From: Parablautia muri
Lineage (GTDB): Bacteria > Bacillota > Clostridia > Lachnospirales > Lachnospiraceae
DNA length: 64,000 nt
Direction: 5' to 3'
Assembly: GCF_009917485.1 (NCBI RefSeq)
Contig: NZ_QZDT01000009.1
Location: 1-64,000, forward strand
The translations under genes and the position numbers were made by a program. The notes under the pieces were generated by a model. The model was given only the letters and a program-made list of their open reading frames with translations, did no database searches and was not told the origin of the DNA. This document shows, piece by piece, positions 47,397 to 56,566 of the stretch (positions are counted from its first letter, which is position 1; the number at the start of each line of letters is the position of its first letter).

Positions 47397-48368
47397 ATGC
47401 AAAGGGTTAACAGATTAAAACAAATATACCAGACAATAGATAATGGGACAGCAGAGCATAAGATACAAAATCTTCCTAAATTTCCCAAAATTATTGAGTT
47501 CGAATTAACCAATCACTGTAATTTCCAATGCCTTATGTGTAAAACAGGTGTTGGTACAAGTACTAGAGAACGGGGATACATGTCAGATGAAATATTTGAA
47601 AAGGTGATTGACGAAATTAACCACTATCCAATTGCTCTGAAATTTGTCGGACAAGGTGAACCATTGTTGCACCCTAAATGCATTGATTTTATTAAAAAAT
47701 CAAAAGAAAACGGAATTATAGTTCATTTAACTACGAACGGTAGTTTGCTAGAAGAAAATATGATAAAAGAGTTAATTGAGGTCAAGTTAGATTCTCTTAA
47801 GTTTTCTTTTCAGGGAATAGATGCAGAAGGCTATAAAACATTAAGGCAAAAAGATGCTTTTGAGGATCTTTTGGATAGAATTAAAATGCTTTTCAGGCTT
47901 AGGGGAGATAATGAGTTCCCATATATAACGATTGGAACATCTGTTACCAATGAAAAAGAAGAAGACATAAAAAATTTTCGTCATTTGTGCAGCAAAATTT
48001 GTGACAAGGTTGAAATTGGAATCACTACTTTAGAATTTATTGAATTAGAAAAAATAAAAAATGAAAATACAAGAAATGCTTTTAAATGTATTCAGGAAAA
48101 ACAAAACAATATAAAGAAAAGATATACATGTTGTCCACAGATTTTTGACACGATAGCCGTAAGATGGAATGGAGATATCACGGCTTGTTGCGCTGATTTG
48201 GATGGTGTAATGACATTAGGAAATATTTTAGAAAATAGTATTTTAGATTGCTGGAATTCGCCAATAGAAAATAGATATAGGGAGATATTGGCAAGATGTG
48301 AATATGAAAAGTTAGAGTTATGTAAAGATTGCTATGACATTTATGGATGGACATATGGTGAAAATTGA
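47397..48368 (+). CDS. Radical SAM/SPASM-type protein
   Basis: 323 aa. Cys41-x3-Cys45-x2-Cys48 (HCNFQCLMC), KFVGQGEPLLHP, and a C-terminal set CCPQIF, ACCADLDG, CKDCYD that could hold an auxiliary cluster. No Rossmann module. Located between rfbH and rfbG, with AGGAGG upstream. It might provide electrons or a radical step for the CDP-deoxysugar, but this is guesswork. Confidence 0.8.
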   Translation: MQRVNRLKQIYQTIDNGTAEHKIQNLPKFPKIIEFELTNHCNFQCLMCKTGVGTSTRERGYMSDEIFEKVIDEINHYPIALKFVGQGEPLLHPKCIDFIKKSKENGIIVHLTTNGSLLEENMIKELIEVKLDSLKFSFQGIDAEGYKTLRQKDAFEDLLDRIKMLFRLRGDNEFPYITIGTSVTNEKEEDIKNFRHLCSKICDKVEIGITTLEFIELEKIKNENTRNAFKCIQEKQNNIKKRYTCCPQIFDTIAVRWNGDITACCADLDGVMTLGNILENSILDCWNSPIENRYREILARCEYEKLELCKDCYDIYGWTYGEN

Positions 48369-48372
48369 ATAA

Positions 48373-49455
48373 ATGAATAATATAGATCATGTAATGGAAT
48401 TTTACAAAGGGAAAAAGGTCCTACTGACCGGTCATACAGGTTTTAAAGGCACGTGGATGAGTGTAATACTTGAACTCCTTGGTGCAAAGGTATGTGGTTA
48501 TTCATTACCGCTTAATACATATTCTTTTTACCATAAGGTTTCTCCTCATCTGCAATATCACGTAGAAGGTGATATTGCAGATGAAGATAAAGTTTCATTT
48601 ATAGCAGGTTCATTTCAACCAGAAATTATATTTCATTTTGCATCACATTCGTCATTAGATGGCAGCATGAAAATACCAGATTTTATATTGCGTACAAATC
48701 TCATGGGAACGGTAAATATATTGGAAACTGTACGGCAAATAGAAAGTATTAAATCAGTAGTGGTAGTAACCAGTGATAAATGTTATCAGAATCTAGAGAC
48801 TGATGAACTTTATAAAGAGGATTCCATACTTGGTGCAAAGGATCCCTATTCTACAAGTAAAGTGTGTCAGGAATTACTAACAAGTTGCTATATGGATACT
48901 TTCTTCAGAGAAGAAGGACGCCTGATAGGTATTGCTACTGCACGTGCAAGTAATGTAATTGGACCTGGAGATAATAACATATCAAGGTTAATGCCATATT
49001 TGTTAGATAGTTTTGCGAATGAAAGAATAGCAAAGATAAGAAATCCCTATGCCGTGAGACCATGGCAGCATGTACTTGATGTCTTATATGGATATTTACT
49101 TTTGGCCAAAAATTTATATGAGTCTGCCGGAGTAACAATGAAATATAACGGTGCCTATAATTTTGGACCAAATAAAGATGGATTTGTTCAAGTTGGGCAC
49201 ATAGCAGCAATGGCAGCAAGGTATTTTGAGAATGCATCATATAGCGTAATAAAAGGTAAAGATCATATTCGAAATGAAGCCAAGGTGCTTAAATTAGATA
49301 GTACAAAAGCGAAAGATATGTTGGGATGGAAACCAAAGCGGACTTTGGAAGAAACGATAGAGTTTACATGCAATTTTGTAATAAAAGAAAAAAGGGGTGA
49401 AAATACAGCTGAGTTATGTAGAGATAGTATTAGGCAATATTTAGAAATATTATAG
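48373..49455 (+). CDS. rfbG: CDP-glucose 4,6-dehydratase (right-arm copy)
   Basis: 360 aa. [13 protein letters not shown] loop, [15 protein letters not shown] catalytic motif and [14 protein letters not shown] match the left-arm enzyme at 16612-17673. Here it stands with rfbH, so it should feed a 3,6-dideoxy CDP-sugar. No clear ribosome site before 48373; an in-frame ATG at 48394 is possible. Confidence 0.92.
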   Translation: MNNIDHVMEFYKGKKVLLTGHTGFKGTWMSVILELLGAKVCGYSLPLNTYSFYHKVSPHLQYHVEGDIADEDKVSFIAGSFQPEIIFHFASHSSLDGSMKIPDFILRTNLMGTVNILETVRQIESIKSVVVVTSDKCYQNLETDELYKEDSILGAKDPYSTSKVCQELLTSCYMDTFFREEGRLIGIATARASNVIGPGDNNISRLMPYLLDSFANERIAKIRNPYAVRPWQHVLDVLYGYLLLAKNLYESAGVTMKYNGAYNFGPNKDGFVQVGHIAAMAARYFENASYSVIKGKDHIRNEAKVLKLDSTKAKDMLGWKPKRTLEETIEFTCNFVIKEKRGENTAELCRDSIRQYLEIL

Positions 49456-49514
49456 ATGCGTAAAATGGTAATGTGTTCAAATAAGAACTTACGATATTTA
49501 GGAGATAGTATAAG

Positions 49515-50471
49515 ATGGATATTTTAAGTTTATACACAGCAATGAAACGTATAAGGATGGTTGAGGCTGCAATTGCTGATAATTATAATAATGAGATCAG
49601 AGAAATGCATACTCCTATTCACTTGTATGATGGCCAGGAAGCTGTAGCAGTAGGTGTATGTTCAAACCTTATTAAAGAGGACTTTGTTTTTAGCAACCAT
49701 AGAAGTCATGGCCATTATTTGGCTAAGGGAGGAAACCTAAATAAAATGATGGCAGAACTGCACAATAAGAAAACGGGATGTTGTAAGGGCCGTGGAGCTT
49801 CCATGCACTTAATGGATAAGAACTGTGGAGTTGCCCTGACTTCATCGATCGTAGCAGGCAATGTTTCTATTGGAACTGGATATGCACTGGCTGAACAAAT
49901 GAAAAATAGAAATACCGTAGTTGTTGTGTTCTTTGGGGATGGTGCTTCAGAAGAAGGCTCAGTTTATGAAAGTATTTGTTTTGCTCAACTAAAGAAACTA
50001 CCGATAGTCTTTGTATGTGAAAATAATTTATACTCTATAGCAACACCAATGGATCGAAGAGAGCCGAATGAGGATATTTCTTCTAAGTTTCAGACGGTTC
50101 TTCCAATTCAAAAGGTAAACGGCAATGATGTAATAGATGTATATGAGGCTTCGCAGACTGCTGTGAATGCTGCAAGAAAAGGGGAAGGCCCAAGGCTACT
50201 GGAATGCATGACTTATCGTTTGCGAGATCACCATAATATTGGAAATGGTATAGATGGACGATTTAGAACGGAGCAAGAGCTTAAAAATTGGGAAAATAAT
50301 TGTCCGATTAAGAAGCTAAAAAGGAAACTGATATTGGAAGATCTAGTAGATGAAAAGCAATTAGAAGAAGAAGATAAGAAAATAGCACAAGAAATAGAAG
50401 CGGCATTTGTATATGCGCGAGAAAGCGCCTGTCCAGATGCAGATGAATTATTTAACGGATTGTGGGGATAG
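49515..50471 (+). CDS. Pyruvate-dehydrogenase E1 alpha-like ThDP subunit
   Basis: 318 aa. HTPIHLYDGQEAVAVG, SNHRSHGHYLA, GASMHLMD, and the ThDP-Mg motif FFGDGASEEGSVYES...ENN near 140-170. The partner beta gene starts four bases after its stop. No lipoyl E2 or dihydrolipoamide dehydrogenase gene is nearby. The avilamycin enzymes AviB1/AviB2 are E1-like proteins implicated in adding a two-carbon unit to a sugar, and this operon (rfbH, rfbG, rfbF, epimerases) suggests the same. Confidence 0.85.
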   Translation: MDILSLYTAMKRIRMVEAAIADNYNNEIREMHTPIHLYDGQEAVAVGVCSNLIKEDFVFSNHRSHGHYLAKGGNLNKMMAELHNKKTGCCKGRGASMHLMDKNCGVALTSSIVAGNVSIGTGYALAEQMKNRNTVVVVFFGDGASEEGSVYESICFAQLKKLPIVFVCENNLYSIATPMDRREPNEDISSKFQTVLPIQKVNGNDVIDVYEASQTAVNAARKGEGPRLLECMTYRLRDHHNIGNGIDGRFRTEQELKNWENNCPIKKLKRKLILEDLVDEKQLEEEDKKIAQEIEAAFVYARESACPDADELFNGLWG

Positions 50472-50475
50472 ATAA

Positions 50476-51528
50476 ATGCCTTGGACGGTGATAAATAAAG
50501 AAGATGAAATAAATTGCGACTATGGACACAGTGATGAACATATAAGAAAGTTATCATATGCTGAAGCTATAAGGGAAGCCCTGTCGCAGGCAATGGCATT
50601 AGATCATCATGTTTTTTTAATGGGACAAGGAATTAATGATAAAGTAGGTATGTTTGGTGCGACTACCGATTTATATAAGAAATTTGGTGAGAAGAGAGTT
50701 TTTGACACCCCTTTGGCAGAAACAGGGTTGACAGGCGTGGCTGTGGGGGCTGCTATAAGTGGAATGAGACCAGTATATTGTCATAATAGGCCGGATTTCC
50801 TTATGTTGTCTATGGATCAAATCGTTAATCATGCCACTAAGTATAATTATATGTCTGGCGGCGAGTGTCCGGTCCCCCTTGTCATCTGGGCAGTAACTGG
50901 GCAAGGATGGGGCTCAGCTGCGCAGCATTCCCAGGCACTGCATGGTTTATTCATGCATATTCCAGGGCTAAAGATAGTTATGCCTACAACACCTTACGAT
51001 GCTAAAGGTCTTATGCTGCAAGCAATAGCGGATAATAATCCCATTTTATTTTTAGATCACAGAAACGTTTATAATCAACGTGGAAATGTACCCGAAAAGA
51101 TGTATAAAATTCCGTTTGGGAAAGGAATAATCAGGAGAGCCGGTAAGGATATTACAATTTTAGGAATTTCGGCAATGCTGATAGAGACATTAAAAGCTGC
51201 AGAGGAATTAGAAAAAACAAATATTTCAGCAGAAATCATAGATTTAAGGACAATTAAGCCGTATGACATAGATATTATTTTGGATTCAGTTAAAAAGACC
51301 AGGCATTTGATAATAGCGGATACCGGATGGAAAACGGGGGGAGTAGCAGCAGAAATAGCGACTGTTGTTTATGAAAAAGCTTTTAAGGATTTAAAAGCTC
51401 CAATTGAAAGAATAGCTTTACCAGATTTACCAACACCGGCAGCATATACATTAGAAAATGCATATTATAAAACAAGGAAGGATATTGTAGAGGCAGCAAA
51501 TAGATTATTGGAGAAAAACAAAATATGA
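50476..51528 (+). CDS. Pyruvate-dehydrogenase E1 beta-like subunit
   Basis: 350 aa. SYAEAIREALSQAMALD start, VFDTPLAETGLTGVAVGAA with the catalytic Glu, AQHSQALHGLFMHIPGLKIVMPTTPYDAKGL, and a C-terminal transketolase domain (IIADTGWKTGGVAAEIA). Forms the other half of the active site with 49515-50471. It overlaps the following epimerase gene by ATGA. Confidence 0.87.
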   Translation: MPWTVINKEDEINCDYGHSDEHIRKLSYAEAIREALSQAMALDHHVFLMGQGINDKVGMFGATTDLYKKFGEKRVFDTPLAETGLTGVAVGAAISGMRPVYCHNRPDFLMLSMDQIVNHATKYNYMSGGECPVPLVIWAVTGQGWGSAAQHSQALHGLFMHIPGLKIVMPTTPYDAKGLMLQAIADNNPILFLDHRNVYNQRGNVPEKMYKIPFGKGIIRRAGKDITILGISAMLIETLKAAEELEKTNISAEIIDLRTIKPYDIDIILDSVKKTRHLIIADTGWKTGGVAAEIATVVYEKAFKDLKAPIERIALPDLPTPAAYTLENAYYKTRKDIVEAANRLLEKNKI

Positions 51529-52466
51529 GAAATGTAATTATCAGTGGCGCGGCAGGATTTATTGGAAATGCAGTTGTTCGGCAATTGATATCGCAAGGGG
51601 TTTCTGTTGTAGCAGTAGTTAAACCGGAAACTACAATGAGTGAAGATGCATTTCGATTAAATGGATTAAATATTCCTGTGATAGAGTGCGATTTAAAAGA
51701 AATGGAAAAACTTCCTAGGTTAATTGATGGTCGGAATTACGATGTATTTTATCAATTTGCATGGGATGGCTTAAGTAAAGAAGCTTTATTGAATTATAAA
51801 ACCCAGATAGATAATATCACATGGACAATGAAATCCATTGAAGCAGCAGCAGCTCTAAATTGCAAAAAGTACATCGGGGCCGGAAGTTATACTCAAATGG
51901 AACTATTATATCAAAAAGGACGTTTTTTTACAGAAGATAGGCATAAATATTATCGGGTAGCACAGCTGGCAAGTGAAACCATGGGACGAGCAGTTGCAAA
52001 GGAGTTGGGAATACAATTTTTATGGCCAATCATTATCAATGTTTACGGAGAAGGTGAAATTGCACCGAGGCTAGTGAACAATATGATAAAAAATTTACTT
52101 GAAAGAAGACATCAGGCATTTAGTCATGGGAACCAGATGTATGATTTTTTACATATAAAGGATGCGGCTAAGGCCTTTTGTCTAATTGGCGAAAAGGGTA
52201 TAGAAAAATCACAATATATTATTGGAAGCGGAAAGGCAAAGCCTTTAAAAGATTATCTTGAAATTATCAGAAATATAGTGGCGCCTGAAATGCAGCTTGG
52301 GCTAGGAGAATTAGAATTTCATGGTTTGGAAATGACAAGGGAAATGCTTGATATAAGTTCACTAGTTAATGATACCGGTTTTACACCAGCAGTTACTTTT
52401 GAAGCAGGGATTAAAAGAACATTTGAATGGATTAAAAAAGAGGATAATAGAATTTTAGATGAATAG
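51525..52466 (+). CDS. NAD-dependent epimerase/dehydratase-like protein, catalytic Lys apparently missing
   Basis: 313 aa extended short-chain dehydrogenase. SGAAGFIGNAVVR NAD loop; GAGSYTQME. Where YxxxK is expected the sequence reads KYYRVAQLASETM, with Gln in the Lys position; the left-arm counterpart 12684-13601 keeps YGKFK. The downstream INVYGEGE and DFLHIKDAAKAF segments are normal. It may act on an activated side chain, use another base, or have lost activity. The stop overlaps the next start by eight bases. Confidence 0.72.
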   Translation: MRNVIISGAAGFIGNAVVRQLISQGVSVVAVVKPETTMSEDAFRLNGLNIPVIECDLKEMEKLPRLIDGRNYDVFYQFAWDGLSKEALLNYKTQIDNITWTMKSIEAAAALNCKKYIGAGSYTQMELLYQKGRFFTEDRHKYYRVAQLASETMGRAVAKELGIQFLWPIIINVYGEGEIAPRLVNNMIKNLLERRHQAFSHGNQMYDFLHIKDAAKAFCLIGEKGIEKSQYIIGSGKAKPLKDYLEIIRNIVAPEMQLGLGELEFHGLEMTREMLDISSLVNDTGFTPAVTFEAGIKRTFEWIKKEDNRILDE

Positions 52467-53652
52467 AGTTAGCGAAATTTTTAATGAGTACAGATTACAT
52501 CAAGAAAAAATAGAAATTCCTTTAGAGCAGATTAAAAAAGAATTATATCCATATAAAAATAAGATAGTATTATATGGCGCAGGAAGCGCAGGCATAGCAT
52601 TTTTACATTATTTAATTGACGCAGAAATATTTCCATGTTACTTTTCGGACGGTGATAGGGAAAAACATGGGCATATATGTGAAGGTCTCGAAATTATTTC
52701 ACCAGAAACAATTGTTGAGCGGATAGGAAAAGATGCACTGATAATTGTCACTATTAATACGGACGGGAAAAATTATTGTAAAGATTTTAAAAAGGAATTA
52801 CTTGCCGGTGGACATCAGGGAGTTTATAAACATCTGAGGGAATGCGGATGTCTAAATGTGATTGATTATACATATTTTAGAAGATGTTATCAGTTGTTTC
52901 GTGGTGAAAAATATAATTTACCAGCATGTTCGGATGTCTATTTAATGTTGGAAAATCAGGAGAAGATAGAAAGAGTTTTTAATTTATTAGAAGATGATTT
53001 AACCAAAAGTGTATTTTTAAAACTGCTGGAATTTAGACTTCTAACTGATCAGGTAGATATTCCTACTTATCCTGAAAGGGGCATGTATTTTGAATATGAT
53101 TTATTTCCCAAAATTACAAATGAAGCTTTTATTGACTGCGGGGCCTGCGGAGGAAGTAGTCTTGTAGAGTTTTTAGAAGTTAATCATCATTTTTTTGAAT
53201 CATACTATGGAATTGAACCTGATAAAACCAATTTTGCGAAATTACAAAATTATGTTTCCGAACTATCAATAGATGAGCAGAACAAAATGATGCTTTATAA
53301 CGCAGCAGCATTTGATGATGACAAAGGAACTAACTTTTTCATTTTGAATGGACCTGGTTCTTTTCAGGCGGATAATGGACCTGAGCAAATTAAGACGTTA
53401 AAAATAGATGATATATTACATGGTAGAAATGCAACTTATATTAAAATGAATATTGAAGGTTCTGAGATGTCAGCACTTAAAGGCGCAAAGCATACAATCA
53501 GTAGTTATCATCCCAGACTGGCAATTATGGGGTATCATAAAACCAGTGATTTTTGGGAAGTTCCTCTGTTGATAAAAGAATATTTTAGTGATTATCATCT
53601 AAGATTAAGATCCTATATGCGGAATGTGGCATTTACTTATTATGCTTTTTGA
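52459..53652 (+). CDS. FkbM-family methyltransferase with Rossmann-like module (right-arm copy)
   Basis: 397 aa, the same length as 13625-14818 and alignable throughout. Module: IVLYGAGSAGIAFLHYL and ALIIVTINTDGKNYCKDF. FkbM half: FIDCGACGGSSL, YGIEPD, TYIKMNIEGSEMSALKGA near 335, and an identical-style C-terminus RLRSYMRNVAFTYYAF. Sits between two epimerase genes. Confidence 0.83.
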   Translation: MNRVSEIFNEYRLHQEKIEIPLEQIKKELYPYKNKIVLYGAGSAGIAFLHYLIDAEIFPCYFSDGDREKHGHICEGLEIISPETIVERIGKDALIIVTINTDGKNYCKDFKKELLAGGHQGVYKHLRECGCLNVIDYTYFRRCYQLFRGEKYNLPACSDVYLMLENQEKIERVFNLLEDDLTKSVFLKLLEFRLLTDQVDIPTYPERGMYFEYDLFPKITNEAFIDCGACGGSSLVEFLEVNHHFFESYYGIEPDKTNFAKLQNYVSELSIDEQNKMMLYNAAAFDDDKGTNFFILNGPGSFQADNGPEQIKTLKIDDILHGRNATYIKMNIEGSEMSALKGAKHTISSYHPRLAIMGYHKTSDFWEVPLLIKEYFSDYHLRLRSYMRNVAFTYYAF

Positions 53653-53666
53653 GGAGTGGAGAATAA

Positions 53667-54704
53667 ATGACATTGGAAGGCATGGAAACTCTCATTAAAG
53701 AGGGAGAGACATATTTAATTACAGGTGCAAATGGATTTATAGGAAGTTCTATTGCATTGGCATTATTTGAATATAACCAAAATATGGATGTTCCCTGCAA
53801 GATTATACTTACTGTAAGGAATCAAGAAAAGGCTGTTAAAAAATATGGTCAAGTGTTAAAAAGTAAAAATGTGCAGTTAGTAGTAAATGACAATAAAGAG
53901 AAGATAATTGTACCTGGAAAAATTGATTATATAATTTCAACTGCAGCGGTCACAAAAAAAGAAATTTTTCGTAACTATCCAGCGGATACATTAAATGACA
54001 ATATATTTGGTATTTATAACTGTTTGGAGTTAGCAAAAGAAAAAAACGTTAAAGGAATTTTATTTATAAGCAGCGTACAAACATATGGAAAGCTTCAGGC
54101 TAATATGATTTCGGAAGACAATTTTGGACCATTAGACTGTATGAAAGAGGAAACAGTATATCCGGAAAGCAAGCGAATAGGGGAAATGCTGTCCTTTGCA
54201 TATTACAGGCAGTTTGGGATTCCAACGAAATGCGCACGATTATTTCATGTATATGGTCGTGGGGAAGAATATAATAATGGTACGTTTTTAAGCGATTTTT
54301 TCAATGATATAATTTCTGACAGAGATATTGTAATTAATGGAGATGGAAATGAAATAAGAAATCTATGTTATATCTCAGATGTTGTTAGAGCACTATTGTT
54401 TATTTTACATAAAGGAAATTGCGGAGAAGCCTATAATGTAGGGTCGGAGTTTAATAACTATTCTATAAAAGACTGGGCATATTTACTGCAAAAAGCGGCA
54501 GCTGAAACTAATCATAATGTGAATATAATAATCAAAAATCAAGGTTATAGTAATGGAAAAATATTAGATAAACAGATTCCATATCTAGAGAAATTAAAGC
54601 AGCTAGGATGGAAAGAACAGCATGTAGATGCTTTGTTAAACTTTAAAGAAATGATTAATTTTAAGAGAGGAAAACAAGATGACAGTATCAGAATATATTT
54701 TTGA
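53667..54704 (+). CDS. NAD-dependent epimerase/dehydratase
   Basis: 345 aa. TGANGFIGSSIALAL NAD loop, STAAVTKKE, and SKR with intact YPESK catalytic motif near 165; FHVYGRGEEYNNGTF and NLCYISDVVRALLFI complete the fold. GAGGAG lies before the ATG. The 3' end overlaps the ThDP gene by 26 bases. Likely a 4-ketoreductase or epimerase for the CDP-sugar; the left arm has no second epimerase. Confidence 0.82.
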   Translation: MTLEGMETLIKEGETYLITGANGFIGSSIALALFEYNQNMDVPCKIILTVRNQEKAVKKYGQVLKSKNVQLVVNDNKEKIIVPGKIDYIISTAAVTKKEIFRNYPADTLNDNIFGIYNCLELAKEKNVKGILFISSVQTYGKLQANMISEDNFGPLDCMKEETVYPESKRIGEMLSFAYYRQFGIPTKCARLFHVYGRGEEYNNGTFLSDFFNDIISDRDIVINGDGNEIRNLCYISDVVRALLFILHKGNCGEAYNVGSEFNNYSIKDWAYLLQKAAAETNHNVNIIIKNQGYSNGKILDKQIPYLEKLKQLGWKEQHVDALLNFKEMINFKRGKQDDSIRIYF

Positions 54705-56424
54705 ATATATTGCAGGTTATGGCTGTAAAACAGTCTATATGGTTTCGGGAAGTTCTGCCATGTGGCTTACAGATGCCCTTTACCGAAATAAGAACTTGAC
54801 AGCAATTTGTTGTCACCATGAGCAAGCGGCAGCTATGTCAGCGGATGGATATGGAAGAATAAATGAGATACCTGGTACTTGCTTAGTTACGATAGGCCCA
54901 GGTGCAACAAATGCAATAACTGGTATAGCTCAGGCATATGTGGACTCATCACCTCTTTTTATTTTGTCAGGACAAGCGAACTCAAGGCTGCTAAAGTATG
55001 CGAAGGAAACAGGTATCAGGCAGCAGGGCTGTCAGAGTATTAATTTAGGCCCTATGGTAAAACCAATTACAAAGTATTTTGCAGAGGTTATGGACCCTGA
55101 TGATATCCCTCAGATTATGGAGGACGCATACTATGCTGCTATGGAAGGTCGGAGAGGTCCAGTATGGATAGATGTACCAGTAGATATCCAAAATAGACAA
55201 GTATCAGAAAAATGTATTTCGAGAGCACAAAAACAAATATTTAGGTGTCCTGTGATAAAACAAGAAGATATTGAAAAAGTATTATCGCTACTAAGAAAAT
55301 CTGAAAGGCCATTAATATTAGCCGGAAATGGCATTCGCAATGCTGGTGCAGTTGAAGAATTAAAGCGAATATGTGAAATGCTAAGCATACCTGTAGTAAC
55401 CTCAAGAGGCGGTCTTGATATTATAGAATCAGAGTCTTTCTATTATGTAGGAAGGCCTGGAAGTTATGGAGACAGGGCATCGCATTTTGCTATTCAAGAG
55501 GCTGATCTACTTCTTATTTTAGGCTGCAGACTGTCAATATCTACTATTGGGTATTATCCGGAACGCTTCGGGAAAAATGCTGTAAAAATTATGGTTGATA
55601 TTGATGAAAAAGAACTGGCCAAAAATGATGTTCCAATTGATCATAGGATTTTGGCAAACGTACTGGATTTTTTAAAAATTTTAGTAAATAAAATAGGCAC
55701 TTCCAGATTACTACATAAAGAATGGATAGAGCATTGTCTCAAAAACAGAGAAAAGTATCCTACTATACAGAAAGAATACAGCAAAGAAATGCCATTAAAT
55801 GAATATTATGTTACAGGCTGTCTGTCAAAATTGACAGACGGAAATGCTAACATTATTGTCGACACAGGCAGTGTTTGTAATATAGTCTCACAGAGTTGGA
55901 TAATGAAAAAGGGACAGAGATACTTAATATCCGGTGGACTTTCATGTATGGGCTTTTGGGCAACCGCAATAGGCGCCTATCAGGAAAACAGGGCTCTGAT
56001 TGCAATAGCTGGTGATGGAAGCACACAAATGAATATACAAGAATTCGCAACTATAAAGTATAACTGTATTCCACTAAAATTGTTTGTGTATAACAATAAT
56101 GGATATATGCTGATTCGCCATAATCAACATAATTACATGAACGACAGATTTTTAGGCGTTAACCCTGAAAGTGGAATTCAGACACCCGACTTTTGTAAGG
56201 TAGCAGAGGCATACGGAATTAAAGCCGTACGGATAAGTACTGTTGATGAATTGGAAGAAAAAATTAAATATGTACTGGATTTGCAGGAAACTGTAGTATG
56301 CGAAATAATCTGTCAAGAATTCGCACCGATTGTACCAAGGATTGCATCAAGAGTGATGCCAGATGGTTCTCTAAAAGCAGCTGAATTTGAAGATCTGTAT
56401 CCATTTTTAGAACAACAAGAGTAA
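54679..56424 (+). CDS. ThDP-dependent acetolactate-synthase-like enzyme (right-arm copy)
   Basis: 581 aa, same length as 9334-11079. Glu48 (CCHHEQAAAMSADGYGR), PGATNAITGIAQAY, and ThDP motif GDGSTQMN...YNN. C-terminal MPDGSLKAAEFEDLYPFL is almost identical in both. With RfbF/G/H present, the YerE-like reaction (pyruvate-derived C2 onto C4 of CDP-3,6-dideoxy-4-keto-glucose, as in yersiniose) fits well, but has to compete with the E1 pair for that role. Confidence 0.83.
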   Translation: MTVSEYIFEYIAGYGCKTVYMVSGSSAMWLTDALYRNKNLTAICCHHEQAAAMSADGYGRINEIPGTCLVTIGPGATNAITGIAQAYVDSSPLFILSGQANSRLLKYAKETGIRQQGCQSINLGPMVKPITKYFAEVMDPDDIPQIMEDAYYAAMEGRRGPVWIDVPVDIQNRQVSEKCISRAQKQIFRCPVIKQEDIEKVLSLLRKSERPLILAGNGIRNAGAVEELKRICEMLSIPVVTSRGGLDIIESESFYYVGRPGSYGDRASHFAIQEADLLLILGCRLSISTIGYYPERFGKNAVKIMVDIDEKELAKNDVPIDHRILANVLDFLKILVNKIGTSRLLHKEWIEHCLKNREKYPTIQKEYSKEMPLNEYYVTGCLSKLTDGNANIIVDTGSVCNIVSQSWIMKKGQRYLISGGLSCMGFWATAIGAYQENRALIAIAGDGSTQMNIQEFATIKYNCIPLKLFVYNNNGYMLIRHNQHNYMNDRFLGVNPESGIQTPDFCKVAEAYGIKAVRISTVDELEEKIKYVLDLQETVVCEIICQEFAPIVPRIASRVMPDGSLKAAEFEDLYPFLEQQE

Positions 56425-56429
56425 TTAGG

Positions 56430-56550
56430 ATAAAAATATTTTTATTCCTTTGAGTTCATATACGTGTGAAAGCACACAAATAGGAACAAGTTTGGAAGTA
56501 AACTTCCAAACTCTTGATTGGTGGCAGTATCGCAAGCAAAGCTTGCGATA
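56430..56550 (+). promoter_or_regulatory. Array of four palindromes/hairpins ahead of rfbF
   Basis: In the only sizeable gap of the right-arm CDP-sugar block there are four consecutive dyads: a 16-bp AT palindrome at 56430-56445, a 5-bp stem at 56464-56477, a perfect 9-bp stem with TAAA loop at 56490-56511 and a perfect 10-bp stem with AAA loop at 56528-56550. The last ends four bases before AGGAGGT of rfbF. No T tract follows, so ordinary termination is unlikely; RNA processing, translational control or protein binding are options. Confidence 0.7.
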
Positions 56551-56566
56551 TGCAGGAGGTATAAAT

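Noticed and set aside
56450-56566. N-terminal extension of the right-arm rfbF
   Set aside because: It would be translated from the hairpin array; the RfbF family starts at MKVVILAGG and AGGAGGT precedes that ATG.
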